A program made the position numbers and the translations under genes. The notes beneath the pieces are model-generated. The model was given only the letters and a program-made list of their open reading frames with translations. It did no database searches and had not been told where the DNA came from. This document shows positions 48,685 through 60,412 of a DNA stretch of 64,000 nt, piece by piece. Each line of letters opens with the position of its first letter. The first letter of the stretch is position 1. Origin of the DNA: Flaviflagellibacter deserti (lineage in GTDB: Bacteria > Pseudomonadota > Alphaproteobacteria > Rhizobiales > Methylopilaceae); assembly GCF_042652085.1 (NCBI RefSeq), contig NZ_JBHSJF010000001.1, positions 345,243 to 409,242 on the forward strand, read 5' to 3'.

Positions 48685-49365
48685 CTATTTTGGCGCGGTT
48701 CCGTCGGCCGGAGCGGCATCGTCCGCAGGCGGCGCCTCCTCCGGCATTTCCTCACCGGGATAGAAGACCGACCATTGCACGACGGTCGGATTCACCGCTT
48801 TCATGTCGGGGCTGTCGGAGGGGAATTCGCCGTCGCCCGAAACCTTGCTGCGGACAGGCTCCGGCGTCTTGTCATCCGGCAGGAAGCTCGCGCCGAGCAG
48901 GCATTCGCCCGGCTGGTGGACGAGCTTGCCGTCCTTGGCGTCGATGATCGCGCCGCCGAGATCCCAGTCGAAGCCGGTCATCACGAACGGGCCGCCATTG
49001 ATCTTCTCGACGTCGGCGAGCGTCGCACCGTTCTTCATTCCGGCCTCCGAGACCCATTGCGAATCGCCTGGAACGTCGACGGCGGCGAGGCCGGTCTTGG
49101 TCTCGTCGTCGAGCCAGGTGAATTCAAGCCGCTTCGTAGGATCCTTGGCGTAGACGACCGTCACCTCGCCAGTTTCGCCTTCGACGCCGTCATAGGCCTC
49201 GGTGGTCACGTTGTCCGCGCCGAACGTGTCCTGCAGCAGCTTGAAGCTCGAATCCTTGCCGAAAGGGCCGGAGCAGCGGATGACATTGTCGGTCGGCGCC
49301 TGGGCCAGGGCAGGGCCGGCGACCATCAGGCCAAGGGCGAGAAGCGGAATGGTCCTGATGGTCAT
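48685..49365 (-). CDS. Exported hypothetical protein downstream of uvrB
   Basis: A 226-residue exported protein with a signal peptide (residues 1-21, ending GPALA) and a mature part starting QAPTDNVIRCSGPFGKDSSF. Two cysteines (RCSG, GECLLGA) may pair. The C-terminus is a proline- and alanine-rich low-complexity tail. It starts only three bases after the uvrB stop, so it is probably co-transcribed with it, although no functional link is known. No family recognised. Confidence 0.72.
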   Translation of the reverse strand: MTIRTIPLLALGLMVAGPALAQAPTDNVIRCSGPFGKDSSFKLLQDTFGADNVTTEAYDGVEGETGEVTVVYAKDPTKRLEFTWLDDETKTGLAAVDVPGDSQWVSEAGMKNGATLADVEKINGGPFVMTGFDWDLGGAIIDAKDGKLVHQPGECLLGASFLPDDKTPEPVRSKVSGDGEFPSDSPDMKAVNPTVVQWSVFYPGEEMPEEAPPADDAAPADGTAPK

Positions 49366-49368
49366 GTG

Positions 49369-52065
<2,697 letters not shown>

Positions 52066-52157
52066 CGTCAGAATATGGTCGCGTTCGTGGCGGATTGGGA
52101 GAGGGCGTCGCCATTCAGAACGACGCAAATCACAATCGCGGGCGGGGAGAACTGCGT

Positions 52158-53315
52158 ATGAGCCTGTTTCGTCGGATGGGCCTGCTCATGCTGGCCGCGA
52201 ACCTATCGTCTCCAGCCTTCGCCCAGAACGCCTGCGTTCCCCGCGACACCCCGGATATCGGCGTCGACAACAGCAAGTCCGATCCGCTCAACCGCTGGTG
52301 CGCGGAGGAGGGGAAATGCGGCTTCATTAACGCCCAGGGCAAATGGGTCATCCCGCCGAAATACGAGGATGCCGTCGCGTCCGAAGGCTTCCTCGCGGCC
52401 GCTCAGGACGGCGTCTGGGGCTTCCTGAACGATAAGGGCGATTGGATCGCCCAGCCGGCCTACGACATCGACCCGGACGACCCGCCTTTTGCAGAGGGAA
52501 TGGCAGCGGTCATGGCCGGCGAGAAATGGGGCTATGTCGATCGGACCGGCAAGCTTGCAATCGAGGCCAGGTTCGACGAGGCGCAGATCTTCAGCGAGGG
52601 CCTCGCCGCGGTGATGGTCGGTGAGAAGCGCTTCTACATCGACAAGACCGGCGCCACCGCCGTCGAGCCGAAGGAGGCGTTCGATTATCTCGACTGGTTC
52701 TCCGAAGGCGTCGCCGTCGTCACCAAGGACGGAAAATACGGCCTCATCGACAAGACGGGCGCGGTCCTCATCGAGCCGAAATTCGGCTGGCTCGGCGCTT
52801 CCGCCGGTGGCCTCCTGGTTGCCCAGCAGGGCGAGAAATACGGGGTCGTCGACAAGACCGGCACCTGGCTGGTGAAGCCGATCTACGAATCGATCGACGG
52901 CTTCTCACAGGGCGTCGCCCCGGCCCAGCTCGGAAAATGGGGCTTCATCGACAGCTGCGGAAAATGGGTCGTCCAGGCCGAGTATGATGAGGAGACGAAC
53001 TTCGACGGCGGCCCGGCCACCGTCCAGAAGAACGGCAAATGGGGGCTGATCGACAAGAGCGGCAAGGAAATCCTCAAGCCGCAATTCGCCCGCATCAACG
53101 GCGAGAACGGCTGGATCGACGGCGTCATGCCGTTCGCCAGGGAAGAGGACGGGCCGGAAGGCCTGATCGACAAGACCGGCAAGGTCGTCGTCGACGCCCA
53201 GTACGACAGCGTGCTGCCGCTCGGCGGCGGGCTGATCTGGGTCTACCAGGGCGAGGACGAGAAGCTGCTGAAGCTGGATGGCAGCGAGATCGCGATCGAG
53301 CAGGCGCCGCAGTAA
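52158..53315 (+). CDS. Exported WG-repeat protein
   Basis: A 385-residue protein with a signal peptide (residues 1-23, ending PAFAQ) and about eight beta-hairpin WG (KWG) repeats, e.g. GVWGFLNDKGDWIAQPAYD, KWGYVDRTGKLAIEARFDEA, KYGLIDKTGAVLIEPKFGWL and KWGLIDKSGKEILKPQFARI. Repeats of about 45-50 residues would form an extended or closed beta array in the periplasm or outside the cell. Function is unknown for most members. GGGGAGA precedes ATG 52158. It is divergent from uvrB. Confidence 0.9.
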   Translation: MSLFRRMGLLMLAANLSSPAFAQNACVPRDTPDIGVDNSKSDPLNRWCAEEGKCGFINAQGKWVIPPKYEDAVASEGFLAAAQDGVWGFLNDKGDWIAQPAYDIDPDDPPFAEGMAAVMAGEKWGYVDRTGKLAIEARFDEAQIFSEGLAAVMVGEKRFYIDKTGATAVEPKEAFDYLDWFSEGVAVVTKDGKYGLIDKTGAVLIEPKFGWLGASAGGLLVAQQGEKYGVVDKTGTWLVKPIYESIDGFSQGVAPAQLGKWGFIDSCGKWVVQAEYDEETNFDGGPATVQKNGKWGLIDKSGKEILKPQFARINGENGWIDGVMPFAREEDGPEGLIDKTGKVVVDAQYDSVLPLGGGLIWVYQGEDEKLLKLDGSEIAIEQAPQ

Positions 53316-53331
53316 ACAATCACGCCCGTCA

Positions 53332-53402
53332 TCCTCCGGCTTGACCGGAGGATTCATGCCTTGGGGCGGGCGCCCAATGGGTCCTCCGGTCAAGCCGGAG
53401 GA
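53332..53402. repeat. Inverted repeat of two self-palindromic 21-base arms
   Basis: TCCTCCGGCTTGACCGGAGGA (53332-53352) and its exact reverse complement at 53382-53402 enclose 29 bases (ATTCATGCC start, GGCGGGCGCCC inside). Each arm is also near-palindromic (CCTCCGG/CCGGAGG), so several structures are possible. It lies between the WG-repeat gene and the purine permease gene. It looks like a dispersed intergenic palindrome; CCTCCGGTCAAGCCGGAGG-type arms are common in this group. Confidence 0.8.
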
Positions 53403-53525
53403 CGACGCCGATGGCATTTCCACCGCTTTCCCGCGTTCATCGTCGGACAGACCGCCTCGCCTGATTGACGAAGCCGGGCGCCTCCCGTTCGATCTCAATT
53501 GGGGACTCAGAAGGGGATCGAAAAC

Positions 53526-54848
53526 ATGGCCGACACGACGGGGAGCCGCTCCGGGGGAGCGTTCGAGCGCTATTTCGCCCTGGCGGCAAACGGGACCACG
53601 GTCCGGACCGAGGTGATCGCGGGTATCACCACCTTCCTGACCATGGCCTACATCATCTTCGTCAATCCCAACATCCTCTCGGCTTCGGGCATGCCGAAGG
53701 AGGCCGTCTTCGTCGCGACCTGCGTCGCCGCGGCGGTCGCTACCCTGATCATGGGCCTCTATGCCAAATATCCGATCGCGCTCGCGCCGGGTATGGGCCT
53801 CAACGCCTTCTTTGCCTTCTACGTCGTCGGCGCGCTCGGCTTCTCCTGGCAGCAGGCTTTGGCCTGCGTGTTCATCTCGGGCATCCTGGCGCTGATCATT
53901 TCCATCCTGCCGATCCGCGCTTGGCTGATCAACGCAATCCCACACAGCCTGAAGATGGCGACATCGGCCGGCATAGGCTTCTTCCTCGCCATCATCGCGC
54001 TTCAGGGCGCAGGTCTCGTCGTCGACAGCCCGGCGACGCTGGTCACCCATGGCAAGATCCTCAGCGCGGCGCCGCTCCTCGCGCTGCTCGGCTTCGTCAT
54101 CATCGCCGCGCTGAACCAGCTCAAGATCATCGGCTCCACCATCATCGGCATCCTCGCCGTGACGATCATCGGCATCCCACTCGGCGTCGCCTCGCTCGGT
54201 GCGGTCTTCGCCGTCCCGCCGAACCCGATGTCGACCTTCCTCGCGCTCGATTTCTCCCGCGCGGCCGAAGGCACGTTCTGGATCGTCGCGCTGACCATGT
54301 TCTTCGTCGACTTCTTCGACACCGCCGGCACGCTCGTCGGCGTCACCCATCGCGCCGGACTTCTCGACGAGGAGGGCAAGCTGCCCCGCCTGCGCGAGGC
54401 GCTCATCGCCGACTCCTCGGCCACCACGATCGGCGCGCTGATCGGCACGTCGAACACGACCAGCTACATCGAATCCGCCGCGGGCGTCGCCGCCGGCGGC
54501 CGCACCGGTCTCGCATCCGTCGTCACCGCGATCTGCTTCCTGCTTGCGCTGTTCCTCGCGCCGCTCGCGGGTACTATCCCGGTCTATGCGACGGCCGCCG
54601 CGCTTCTGTTCGTCGCGGTGGTGATGTCCCGGGCCCTCGCCGAGGTTGATTGGGACGACCTCACCGAGGCCGCGCCGGCCGCCATAACCGCGATCGCGAT
54701 GCCGCTGACCTATTCCATCGCCATGGGCCTGGGCCTCGGCTTCATCACCTATGCGATCATCAAGCTGCTGACCGGCCGGCTGCAGGACCTCACGCCGCCG
54801 GTCATCCTGCTCGCCGTCGTCTTCGCGATCATGCTGCCGATGCTCTGA
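53526..54848 (+). CDS. AzgA-type NCS2 purine permease
   Basis: A 440-residue inner-membrane transporter of the AzgA-like (guanine/hypoxanthine, adenine) NCS2 branch, with about 12 membrane segments. Key blocks are AGITTFLTMAYIIFVNPNIL, ALAPGMGLNAFFAFYVVG, SLKMATSAGIGFFLAIIALQ, FFVDFFDTAGTLVGVTHRAG and TIGALIGTSNTTSYIESAAG. It may supply adenine or hypoxanthine to apt. ATG 53526 is nine bases after GAAGGGG; the frame extends to 53499. Confidence 0.94.
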   Translation: MADTTGSRSGGAFERYFALAANGTTVRTEVIAGITTFLTMAYIIFVNPNILSASGMPKEAVFVATCVAAAVATLIMGLYAKYPIALAPGMGLNAFFAFYVVGALGFSWQQALACVFISGILALIISILPIRAWLINAIPHSLKMATSAGIGFFLAIIALQGAGLVVDSPATLVTHGKILSAAPLLALLGFVIIAALNQLKIIGSTIIGILAVTIIGIPLGVASLGAVFAVPPNPMSTFLALDFSRAAEGTFWIVALTMFFVDFFDTAGTLVGVTHRAGLLDEEGKLPRLREALIADSSATTIGALIGTSNTTSYIESAAGVAAGGRTGLASVVTAICFLLALFLAPLAGTIPVYATAAALLFVAVVMSRALAEVDWDDLTEAAPAAITAIAMPLTYSIAMGLGLGFITYAIIKLLTGRLQDLTPPVILLAVVFAIMLPML

Positions 54849-54853
54849 TCGCA

Positions 54854-55207
54854 ATGTCGGTGCTGTCTTCGCCTGCCTTTGCCCCGATCCTGATGCTCGT
54901 GCTGTCCAACGTCTTCATGACGTTCGCCTGGTACGGCCATCTCAGGTTCTCGTCGTCACCGCTCTGGATCGCGGTCATGGCGAGTTGGAGCATTGCCTTC
55001 TTCGAGTACTGGTTGGCGGTTCCGGCCAATCGCATCGGCCACGCGGTCTATTCGGCTGCCCAGCTCAAGACGATGCAGGAAGTTGTCACCCTGATCGTCT
55101 TCGCCGGCTTCTCGGTGCTTTACCTGAAGGAGCCGCTCGGCTGGAACCACGCGCTCGGGTTCGCGCTCATCGCTGGCGGCGCGGCCATGATCTTCCACAA
55201 ATTCTGA
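54854..55207 (+). CDS. DUF486 (DMT-like) small membrane protein
   Basis: A 117-residue membrane protein with four helices and the family block ILMLVLSNVFMTFAWYGHL, FFEYWLAVPANRIGH and AAQLKTMQEVVTLIVFAGFS. It is close to half a DMT transporter, and members may form dimers. The frame is open upstream into the permease gene; ATG 54854 gives the family start. It begins six bases after the permease stop, so it is likely co-transcribed. The transported compound, if any, is unknown. Confidence 0.88.
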   Translation: MSVLSSPAFAPILMLVLSNVFMTFAWYGHLRFSSSPLWIAVMASWSIAFFEYWLAVPANRIGHAVYSAAQLKTMQEVVTLIVFAGFSVLYLKEPLGWNHALGFALIAGGAAMIFHKF

Positions 55208-55210
55208 AGC

Positions 55211-55381
55211 TTACAGGCCGCGGATGACCGTCGAGATCGCGAGCACTGCCCAGGCCGCGAACATCACCACGAATTCGTGGCCGTCGACGATCGGGATCGA
55301 CGTCACGAGCGCGAGAACCGCGAGCACGGCGAGGACCGCTGAGATCAGAAACATGATTGCGGATGGCTTGCCGACGCGCAT
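55211..55381 (-). CDS. Small two-helix membrane protein, 56 residues
   Basis: A 56-residue protein with two hydrophobic segments (about residues 8-28 and 36-53) linked by SIPIVDGHEFV. ATG 55381 is preceded by GGGGGAA six bases upstream, and the gene ends at TAA (55211-55213), two bases past the DUF486 stop in opposite direction. Not recognised, but the start signal and composition support a real gene. Confidence 0.65.
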   Translation of the reverse strand: MRVGKPSAIMFLISAVLAVLAVLALVTSIPIVDGHEFVVMFAAWAVLAISTVIRGL

Positions 55382-55442
55382 GCGATTCCCCCAAATGACG
55401 CAGGCCTAACCTCTCGTGCCGTCAGTGGTATGACAAGCGGCG

Positions 55443-56552
55443 TTAGTTCCCGGGGCTCAATCGCAGCAGCTTTCCGTTGGATGAATCGGTCAGCACATAG
55501 AGAGCGCCGTCGGGACCTTGGCACACGTCGCGGATGCGCTCGCCGAGGTCGGACAGCAGCCGTTCGTCCTTGCCGGGTTTGCCGTCCGTGATGTCGACCC
55601 GGACCAGTTCCTCGCTCTTCAGCGCGCCGATGAAGAGATCGCCCTTCCATTCCGGGAAGAGGTCGCCCGTATAGAAGGCCATCCCGGAGGGCGCGAAGCT
55701 CGGATCCCAATATTTCGCAGGCTGCTCCATCCCGGCTTTCGCGGTGCCTTCGCCGATCTTGCTGCCGTCGTAGTTCACGCCGTAGCTGATCACCGGCCAG
55801 CCATAATTCTTGCCGGGTTCTGGGATGTTGATCTCATCGCCGCCGCGCGCGCCATGCTCGACGATCCAGAGCTTGCCGGTCTCCGGATTGATCGCCGCAC
55901 TCTGCGGGTTGCGATGGCCATACGAGTAGATTTCCGGCCGGGCGCCTTCGCGGTCAACGAATGGATTGTCCTTCGGCACGCTGCCGTCGGCATTGATCCG
56001 GACGACCTTGCCGAGCAGCCCGTCGAGCCTTTGCGCCTGTTCGCGATAGTCCGAGCGCTCGCCGAGGGTGACGAACAGGGTGCCATCCGGTGCGAAGACG
56101 AGCCGGGAGCCGAAGTGGTTCGATCCAGGCAGCTTCGGAACCTGCCGGAAGATCACCTGCGGATGTTCCAGCCGCGCTCCGTCGTCGGACAGCCGTGCCT
56201 TGGAGACGGCCGTTCCCGTCCCTCTGTCTCCTGCTTCCGAATAGGAGAGATAGATGAAGCGGTTCTGGGCGAAGGCCGGGTCCAGCGCGACATCGAGCAA
56301 GCCGCCCTGTCCCCGCGCGTAAACCTTCGGCGCTCCGCTCACCTCGACGCGTTTCCCATCGGCGCTGATCAGGACCAGTCCGCCGGAGCGCTCGGTCACC
56401 AGCATCCGCCGATCCGGCAGGAAAACCACGCCCCAGGGGTGGTCGAGCCCGCTCACCACCGTGTCGATCTTGAGCTTCGTATCGGCGGATGCGGGGAGGG
56501 CGATGATTGCGAAGGAAAGAGCGAGAGCGGTGAGCGGCAGCTTGAACGTCAT
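55443..56552 (-). CDS. PQQ-dependent aldose (glucose/sorbosone-type) sugar dehydrogenase
   Basis: A 369-residue periplasmic protein with a signal peptide (residues 1-24, ending PASADT) and a six-bladed beta propeller of the GSDH/YliI kind: DHPWGVVFLPDRRMLVTERS, GGLLDVALDPAF, SNHFGSRLVFAPDGTLFVTL, IYSYGHRNPQSAAINPETG, WIVEHGARGGDEINIPEPGK and FAPSGMAFYTGDLFPEWKGD. It oxidises aldoses with PQQ and calcium in studied members. AGGAGG precedes ATG 56552. Alone on the minus strand. Confidence 0.92.
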   Translation of the reverse strand: MTFKLPLTALALSFAIIALPASADTKLKIDTVVSGLDHPWGVVFLPDRRMLVTERSGGLVLISADGKRVEVSGAPKVYARGQGGLLDVALDPAFAQNRFIYLSYSEAGDRGTGTAVSKARLSDDGARLEHPQVIFRQVPKLPGSNHFGSRLVFAPDGTLFVTLGERSDYREQAQRLDGLLGKVVRINADGSVPKDNPFVDREGARPEIYSYGHRNPQSAAINPETGKLWIVEHGARGGDEINIPEPGKNYGWPVISYGVNYDGSKIGEGTAKAGMEQPAKYWDPSFAPSGMAFYTGDLFPEWKGDLFIGALKSEELVRVDITDGKPGKDERLLSDLGERIRDVCQGPDGALYVLTDSSNGKLLRLSPGN

Positions 56553-56713
56553 ATCGGTCTCCTCCTGGGTGCCAGATAGGGTCCAAGGCGACCGGCGCAA
56601 CTGGTAATTTTACGCCGGTCGGGCCAGGCATTTTTTGCCGGATGCGGAGAGTTTTGCCGCCGGATCGCGTCCGTCGCTCCATCTAAGTCATTGATTTATC
56701 AGCGGCGGCACGC

Positions 56714-56728
56714 TGGCCTCCGCCTTGC
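56714..56728 (+). promoter_or_regulatory. Candidate sigma-54 promoter of flgE
   Basis: TGGC (56714-56717), seven bases, then TTGC (56725-56728) followed by AA matches the -24/-12 pattern of sigma-54. It lies 60 bases upstream of the flgE start. Flagellar hook genes are sigma-54 dependent in Caulobacter; in other groups they are not, so this is a candidate only. Confidence 0.45.
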
Positions 56729-56788
56729 AACGTCTCTGGCAGGCAATTCATCCGGCGCGCAGTTCGTGCCGGTGTCGGGAGACGAAGC

Positions 56789-58513
56789 ATGGGTATCTTC
56801 GGGGCAATGACGACAGCCGTCTCGGGGCTGCGGGCGCAATCCTTCGCGCTGGAAAACATTTCGGGCAACATCGCGAACTCGCAGACCACGGCCTACAAGC
56901 GCAACGAGACGAGCTTCACCGATCTGGTGTCGGACGCTCTCCCGGCCAATCAGGTTTCCGGGTCGGTCAATGCCAAGAGCCGCGCGACGAACGATGTGCG
57001 CGGCGACATCCAGACCGCGAGCAGCCCGACCTATATCGCGATGAACGGCGATGGCTATTTCGTCGTTGCGAAGTCCACCTCGATGGTCGACGGCGATCCG
57101 GTGTTCAGCGGCACCGATCTCTATACCCGTCGCGGCGATTTCGAGATCAACAAAGACGGCTTCCTCGTCAATGGCGCCGGCTACTACCTGAAAATGCTTC
57201 CCGTCGACCGGTCCACGGGCAACGTCGTCGGTAGTGTTCCGCAGGTCATGCAACTCGGCGATGACATTCTGCCCGCCCGCGCCACGACCCTGATCGAATA
57301 TACCGGCAACCTTCCGCTCGCTCCGAAGAACGACAACTGGAACGCCGATAAGGATACCCCCGGTAGCGAGCTTCTGAATCCGGCAAACTTCACGACTGAT
57401 CCGCGCGCGGTCGGCACGGCGCGGGTCCCGTTCAACGTTCCCGCGGGTACTGCGCTTACCACCCCGGCTGACATAACGGCGACCGACGTCAACGTCGGCG
57501 ATACCCTCACGCTCGGCGTCGGCGGTTCCTCGGAAACCTTTACCTTCACCGCGGGCATGTCGCTGCAGGACCTCGTGGATGCGATCAATGATCCGGCGAA
57601 CAGCGACGTCGCCGGCAAGGTGCAAGCATCGATAGTCGGCGGCAACCAGCTCAAGCTGGACGGCGTCAACCAGAACGAGACGCTGACCATCACCGGAACC
57701 GGCTCCGCGGTCACTGACCTCGGTCTACCGGCTTCGGCCACCTTCACGAACAACGCCGCGCCGCAGGGTTACATCACGGCGAGCGACGAAGCAGAGTTTC
57801 TGGCTTCGTCGATCTCCGGCGGCTCGACCACGATCTACAATGCGCAGGGCACCCCAGTTGACGTGGTGTTTCAGTGGGCGAAGGTGAACAGCGCCGCAAC
57901 GGGCGGCACCGACACCTGGAACCTTTTCTACAAGACCGATACCACGGCCACGGGCACAGAGCCGATGTGGCAGAACGTCGGCCAGAACTTCACCTTCGGG
58001 CCGGACAGCCAGTTGCAGGGTGGTTTCCCGAGCACGACCATTCCGAACCTTACCGTTGACGGCGTGAACGTCGGCAACATGACGTTGAACCACGGCGCGA
58101 GCGGTATCACCCAGTTCGCCGCCGCCAGCGGCAAGGCCGACATGGCGCCGGACCAGGACGGTTACGCGGCCGGTGAGGTTCTCCGCGTCGAAGTCAGCGA
58201 TGGCGGCCGTATCACGGCCTTCTATTCGAACGGCCAGATGGCCGACATCGCCGAAATCCCGACCGTCTATTTCAATGCCGACAACTCGCTGAAGCGGGAG
58301 GACGGCGGCGCCTATTCGACAACCTTCGATTCCGGTCCGCCGATCCCCGGCGCGCCCGGCACCATCGTCGGCCAGTCGCTCGAAGGCTCGAACGTCGACA
58401 TCGCCGACGAGTTCACCAAGCTCATCGTCACCCAGCAGGCCTATTCGGCGAATACCCGCATCGTCTCGACCGCGGACGAGATGCTGCAGGAAGCCCTCAA
58501 CATGATCAGGTAA
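56789..58513 (+). CDS. flgE: Flagellar hook protein FlgE
   Basis: A 574-residue hook subunit. The N-terminal heptad block MTTAVSGLRAQSFALENIS and NIANSQTTAYKRNETSF, the central FlgE D2 region, and the C-terminal block EGSNVDIADEFTKLIVTQQA, YSANTRIVSTADEMLQEALN are as expected. Residues about 230-315 look like an inserted flagellin-IN/hook-IN module (DVNVGDTLTLGVGGSSETFT). It is longer than the E. coli form but typical for alphaproteobacteria (Caulobacter has a similar size). First gene of flgE-flgK-flgL. Confidence 0.96.
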   Translation: MGIFGAMTTAVSGLRAQSFALENISGNIANSQTTAYKRNETSFTDLVSDALPANQVSGSVNAKSRATNDVRGDIQTASSPTYIAMNGDGYFVVAKSTSMVDGDPVFSGTDLYTRRGDFEINKDGFLVNGAGYYLKMLPVDRSTGNVVGSVPQVMQLGDDILPARATTLIEYTGNLPLAPKNDNWNADKDTPGSELLNPANFTTDPRAVGTARVPFNVPAGTALTTPADITATDVNVGDTLTLGVGGSSETFTFTAGMSLQDLVDAINDPANSDVAGKVQASIVGGNQLKLDGVNQNETLTITGTGSAVTDLGLPASATFTNNAAPQGYITASDEAEFLASSISGGSTTIYNAQGTPVDVVFQWAKVNSAATGGTDTWNLFYKTDTTATGTEPMWQNVGQNFTFGPDSQLQGGFPSTTIPNLTVDGVNVGNMTLNHGASGITQFAAASGKADMAPDQDGYAAGEVLRVEVSDGGRITAFYSNGQMADIAEIPTVYFNADNSLKREDGGAYSTTFDSGPPIPGAPGTIVGQSLEGSNVDIADEFTKLIVTQQAYSANTRIVSTADEMLQEALNMIR

Positions 58514-58547
58514 CGGCAGCCAGGACGGCTAGCCTTCGGAGACCAGT

Positions 58548-60401
58548 ATGGGCCTTTCCACTGCATTGACTTCGGCACTCTCCGGCCTGCGCGTGACGCA
58601 GGCCGGGATGGAGCTCGTCTCCGGCAACGTCGCCAATGCGCGGACTCCCGGCTATACCCGCAAGGACGCCGTCCTCGACGCCAATGTCACCGCCGGCAAG
58701 ATCACCGGAGTCCGCGTCTCGCAGATCAATCGCGAGATCGACACCTATGTGCAGCGCCAGCTGCGCACCGAAACGAGCGGTCTCGCCTATACCGGCGTGA
58801 CCTCCAACTATCTCGATCAGCTTCAGCGTCTCTTCGGCACGCCCGGAGGGGAGATGTCGCTCGACACGCTGATGAACAATTTCACCGGCTCGCTCGATGA
58901 GCTGGCGACAACCCCTTCGTCGACGTCAGCCCGTTCCAACGTCATCACGGACGCCAAGCTCCTCGCGCAATCCCTGAATTCGGCCTCGGACGACATCCAG
59001 GCCATGCGCAAGGACACCGAGTCCGGGATGAAGGACACGGTCAACCAGATCAACGCGGCGCTGCAGGGCATCCAGAAGATCAACCAGCAGATCTCCGGCA
59101 CCTCGGCGACCCAGCAGGTTCCGCCGGACTATCTGGACCAGCGCGACGAGCTCATCATGGAGCTCGCCTCGTTGATGGATATCAAGGTCGTCGAGAACGG
59201 CAACGAGCTCACGATCACGACGGCCAACGGCGCGCAGCTGTTCGCCAATGGCGAACCGGCGAGCCTGTCCTTCGAGCCGAGCGGCTCGATGAACGCTCAG
59301 GCGCTCTATGATCCGGACCCCGCGAAGAGCGGGCTCGGCACCGTTCTGTTGAGAGGACCGAGCGGCAACACCACGGACCTTCTCGCGCCCAACCAACTCC
59401 AGTCGGGCAAGCTCAAGGCCTATGCGCAGATGCGCGACGAGATTCTCGTCGAGGCTCAGACGCAGCTCGACGAAATGGCATCGGCAATGGCCGAGGCTTT
59501 GGGTACAAACGTCGAGCAGGGCACCCCGATTGCCGCCGCCCCGAACAACGGCTTCTCGCTCAATCTCGCCGACCTGTCCGCCGGCAACAAGGTTTCCCTC
59601 AAATACACCGACGCAACCGGCAGCCACACCGTCACCTTCGTTCGCGTCGACGACCCGGCCTCGCTACCCCTGAGCAATGATCTTACCGCCGATCCGAAGG
59701 ATCGCGTGGTGGGCATCGATTTCTCCGGTGGCATGGCTTCCGTCGCCGCACAGATGCAGGCGGCTCTCGGCGCGCAGTTCAACGTCAGCGCGGCCGGCTC
59801 GACGGTCACCATGATGAACACGGGCGCAGCACCGACCGCGACGCTCAACAGCCTGAGCGCCGGCGTCACCGCGACCGGATTCCAGGACGGCGCCGGACTG
59901 CCGCTGTTCATTGATGGCAGCGGTGACAAGCTCTACACTGGCGAGGTCGACGGCTTCCCGCAGCGCCTCGGTTTCGCCGGCCGGATCCAGGTCAATCCGG
60001 ATGTGATCGACGACCCGGCCCTGCTGGTGAACTACAAGACGCCGATCGATTCCGGCGACGCGACCCGTCCGACTTTCCTCCGCGATGCGCTCGAGAATTC
60101 GTCCACGGCCTATCGCATCGATACCGGCCTCGGCGGCACGACCAGCCCGATGACCGGCTCGCTCGCCGATTTCGCCCGTGCCGCGATCGCGCAGCAGGGT
60201 TCGAACGCCGAGATCGCCGCGCGGGTGAAGGACGGCCAGGAAGTCGTCGTCACCTCACTTGCCGACAAATATGCCGAGACTTCCGCAGTCGATGTCGACG
60301 TGGAGATGGGCAAACTTTTGCAGCTGCAATCGGCCTATGGGGCCAATGCGCGTGTGATCAGCGCCGTCAAGGAAATGATCGACACGCTGCTTCAGATGTG
60401 A
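58548..60401 (+). CDS. flgK: Flagellar hook-associated protein 1 (FlgK)
   Basis: A 617-residue HAP1 that joins hook and filament. The start MGLSTALTSALSGLRVTQAG and VSGNVANARTPGYTRKDAVL, and the end VDVDVEMGKLLQLQSAYGAN, ARVISAVKEMIDTLLQM are diagnostic. The middle carries helical (MRDEILVEAQTQLDEMASAM) and beta insertions. It starts 34 bases after flgE, with a GGAG site, and is 11 bases before flgL. Confidence 0.95.
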   Translation: MGLSTALTSALSGLRVTQAGMELVSGNVANARTPGYTRKDAVLDANVTAGKITGVRVSQINREIDTYVQRQLRTETSGLAYTGVTSNYLDQLQRLFGTPGGEMSLDTLMNNFTGSLDELATTPSSTSARSNVITDAKLLAQSLNSASDDIQAMRKDTESGMKDTVNQINAALQGIQKINQQISGTSATQQVPPDYLDQRDELIMELASLMDIKVVENGNELTITTANGAQLFANGEPASLSFEPSGSMNAQALYDPDPAKSGLGTVLLRGPSGNTTDLLAPNQLQSGKLKAYAQMRDEILVEAQTQLDEMASAMAEALGTNVEQGTPIAAAPNNGFSLNLADLSAGNKVSLKYTDATGSHTVTFVRVDDPASLPLSNDLTADPKDRVVGIDFSGGMASVAAQMQAALGAQFNVSAAGSTVTMMNTGAAPTATLNSLSAGVTATGFQDGAGLPLFIDGSGDKLYTGEVDGFPQRLGFAGRIQVNPDVIDDPALLVNYKTPIDSGDATRPTFLRDALENSSTAYRIDTGLGGTTSPMTGSLADFARAAIAQQGSNAEIAARVKDGQEVVVTSLADKYAETSAVDVDVEMGKLLQLQSAYGANARVISAVKEMIDTLLQM

Positions 60402-60412
60402 GGATTGCGTAG

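Noticed and set aside
53278..53616. Plus-strand frame across the inverted repeat near 53332
   Set aside because: It translates the palindromic repeat itself (SGLTGG and PVKPEDD patterns) and is a known type of false gene.
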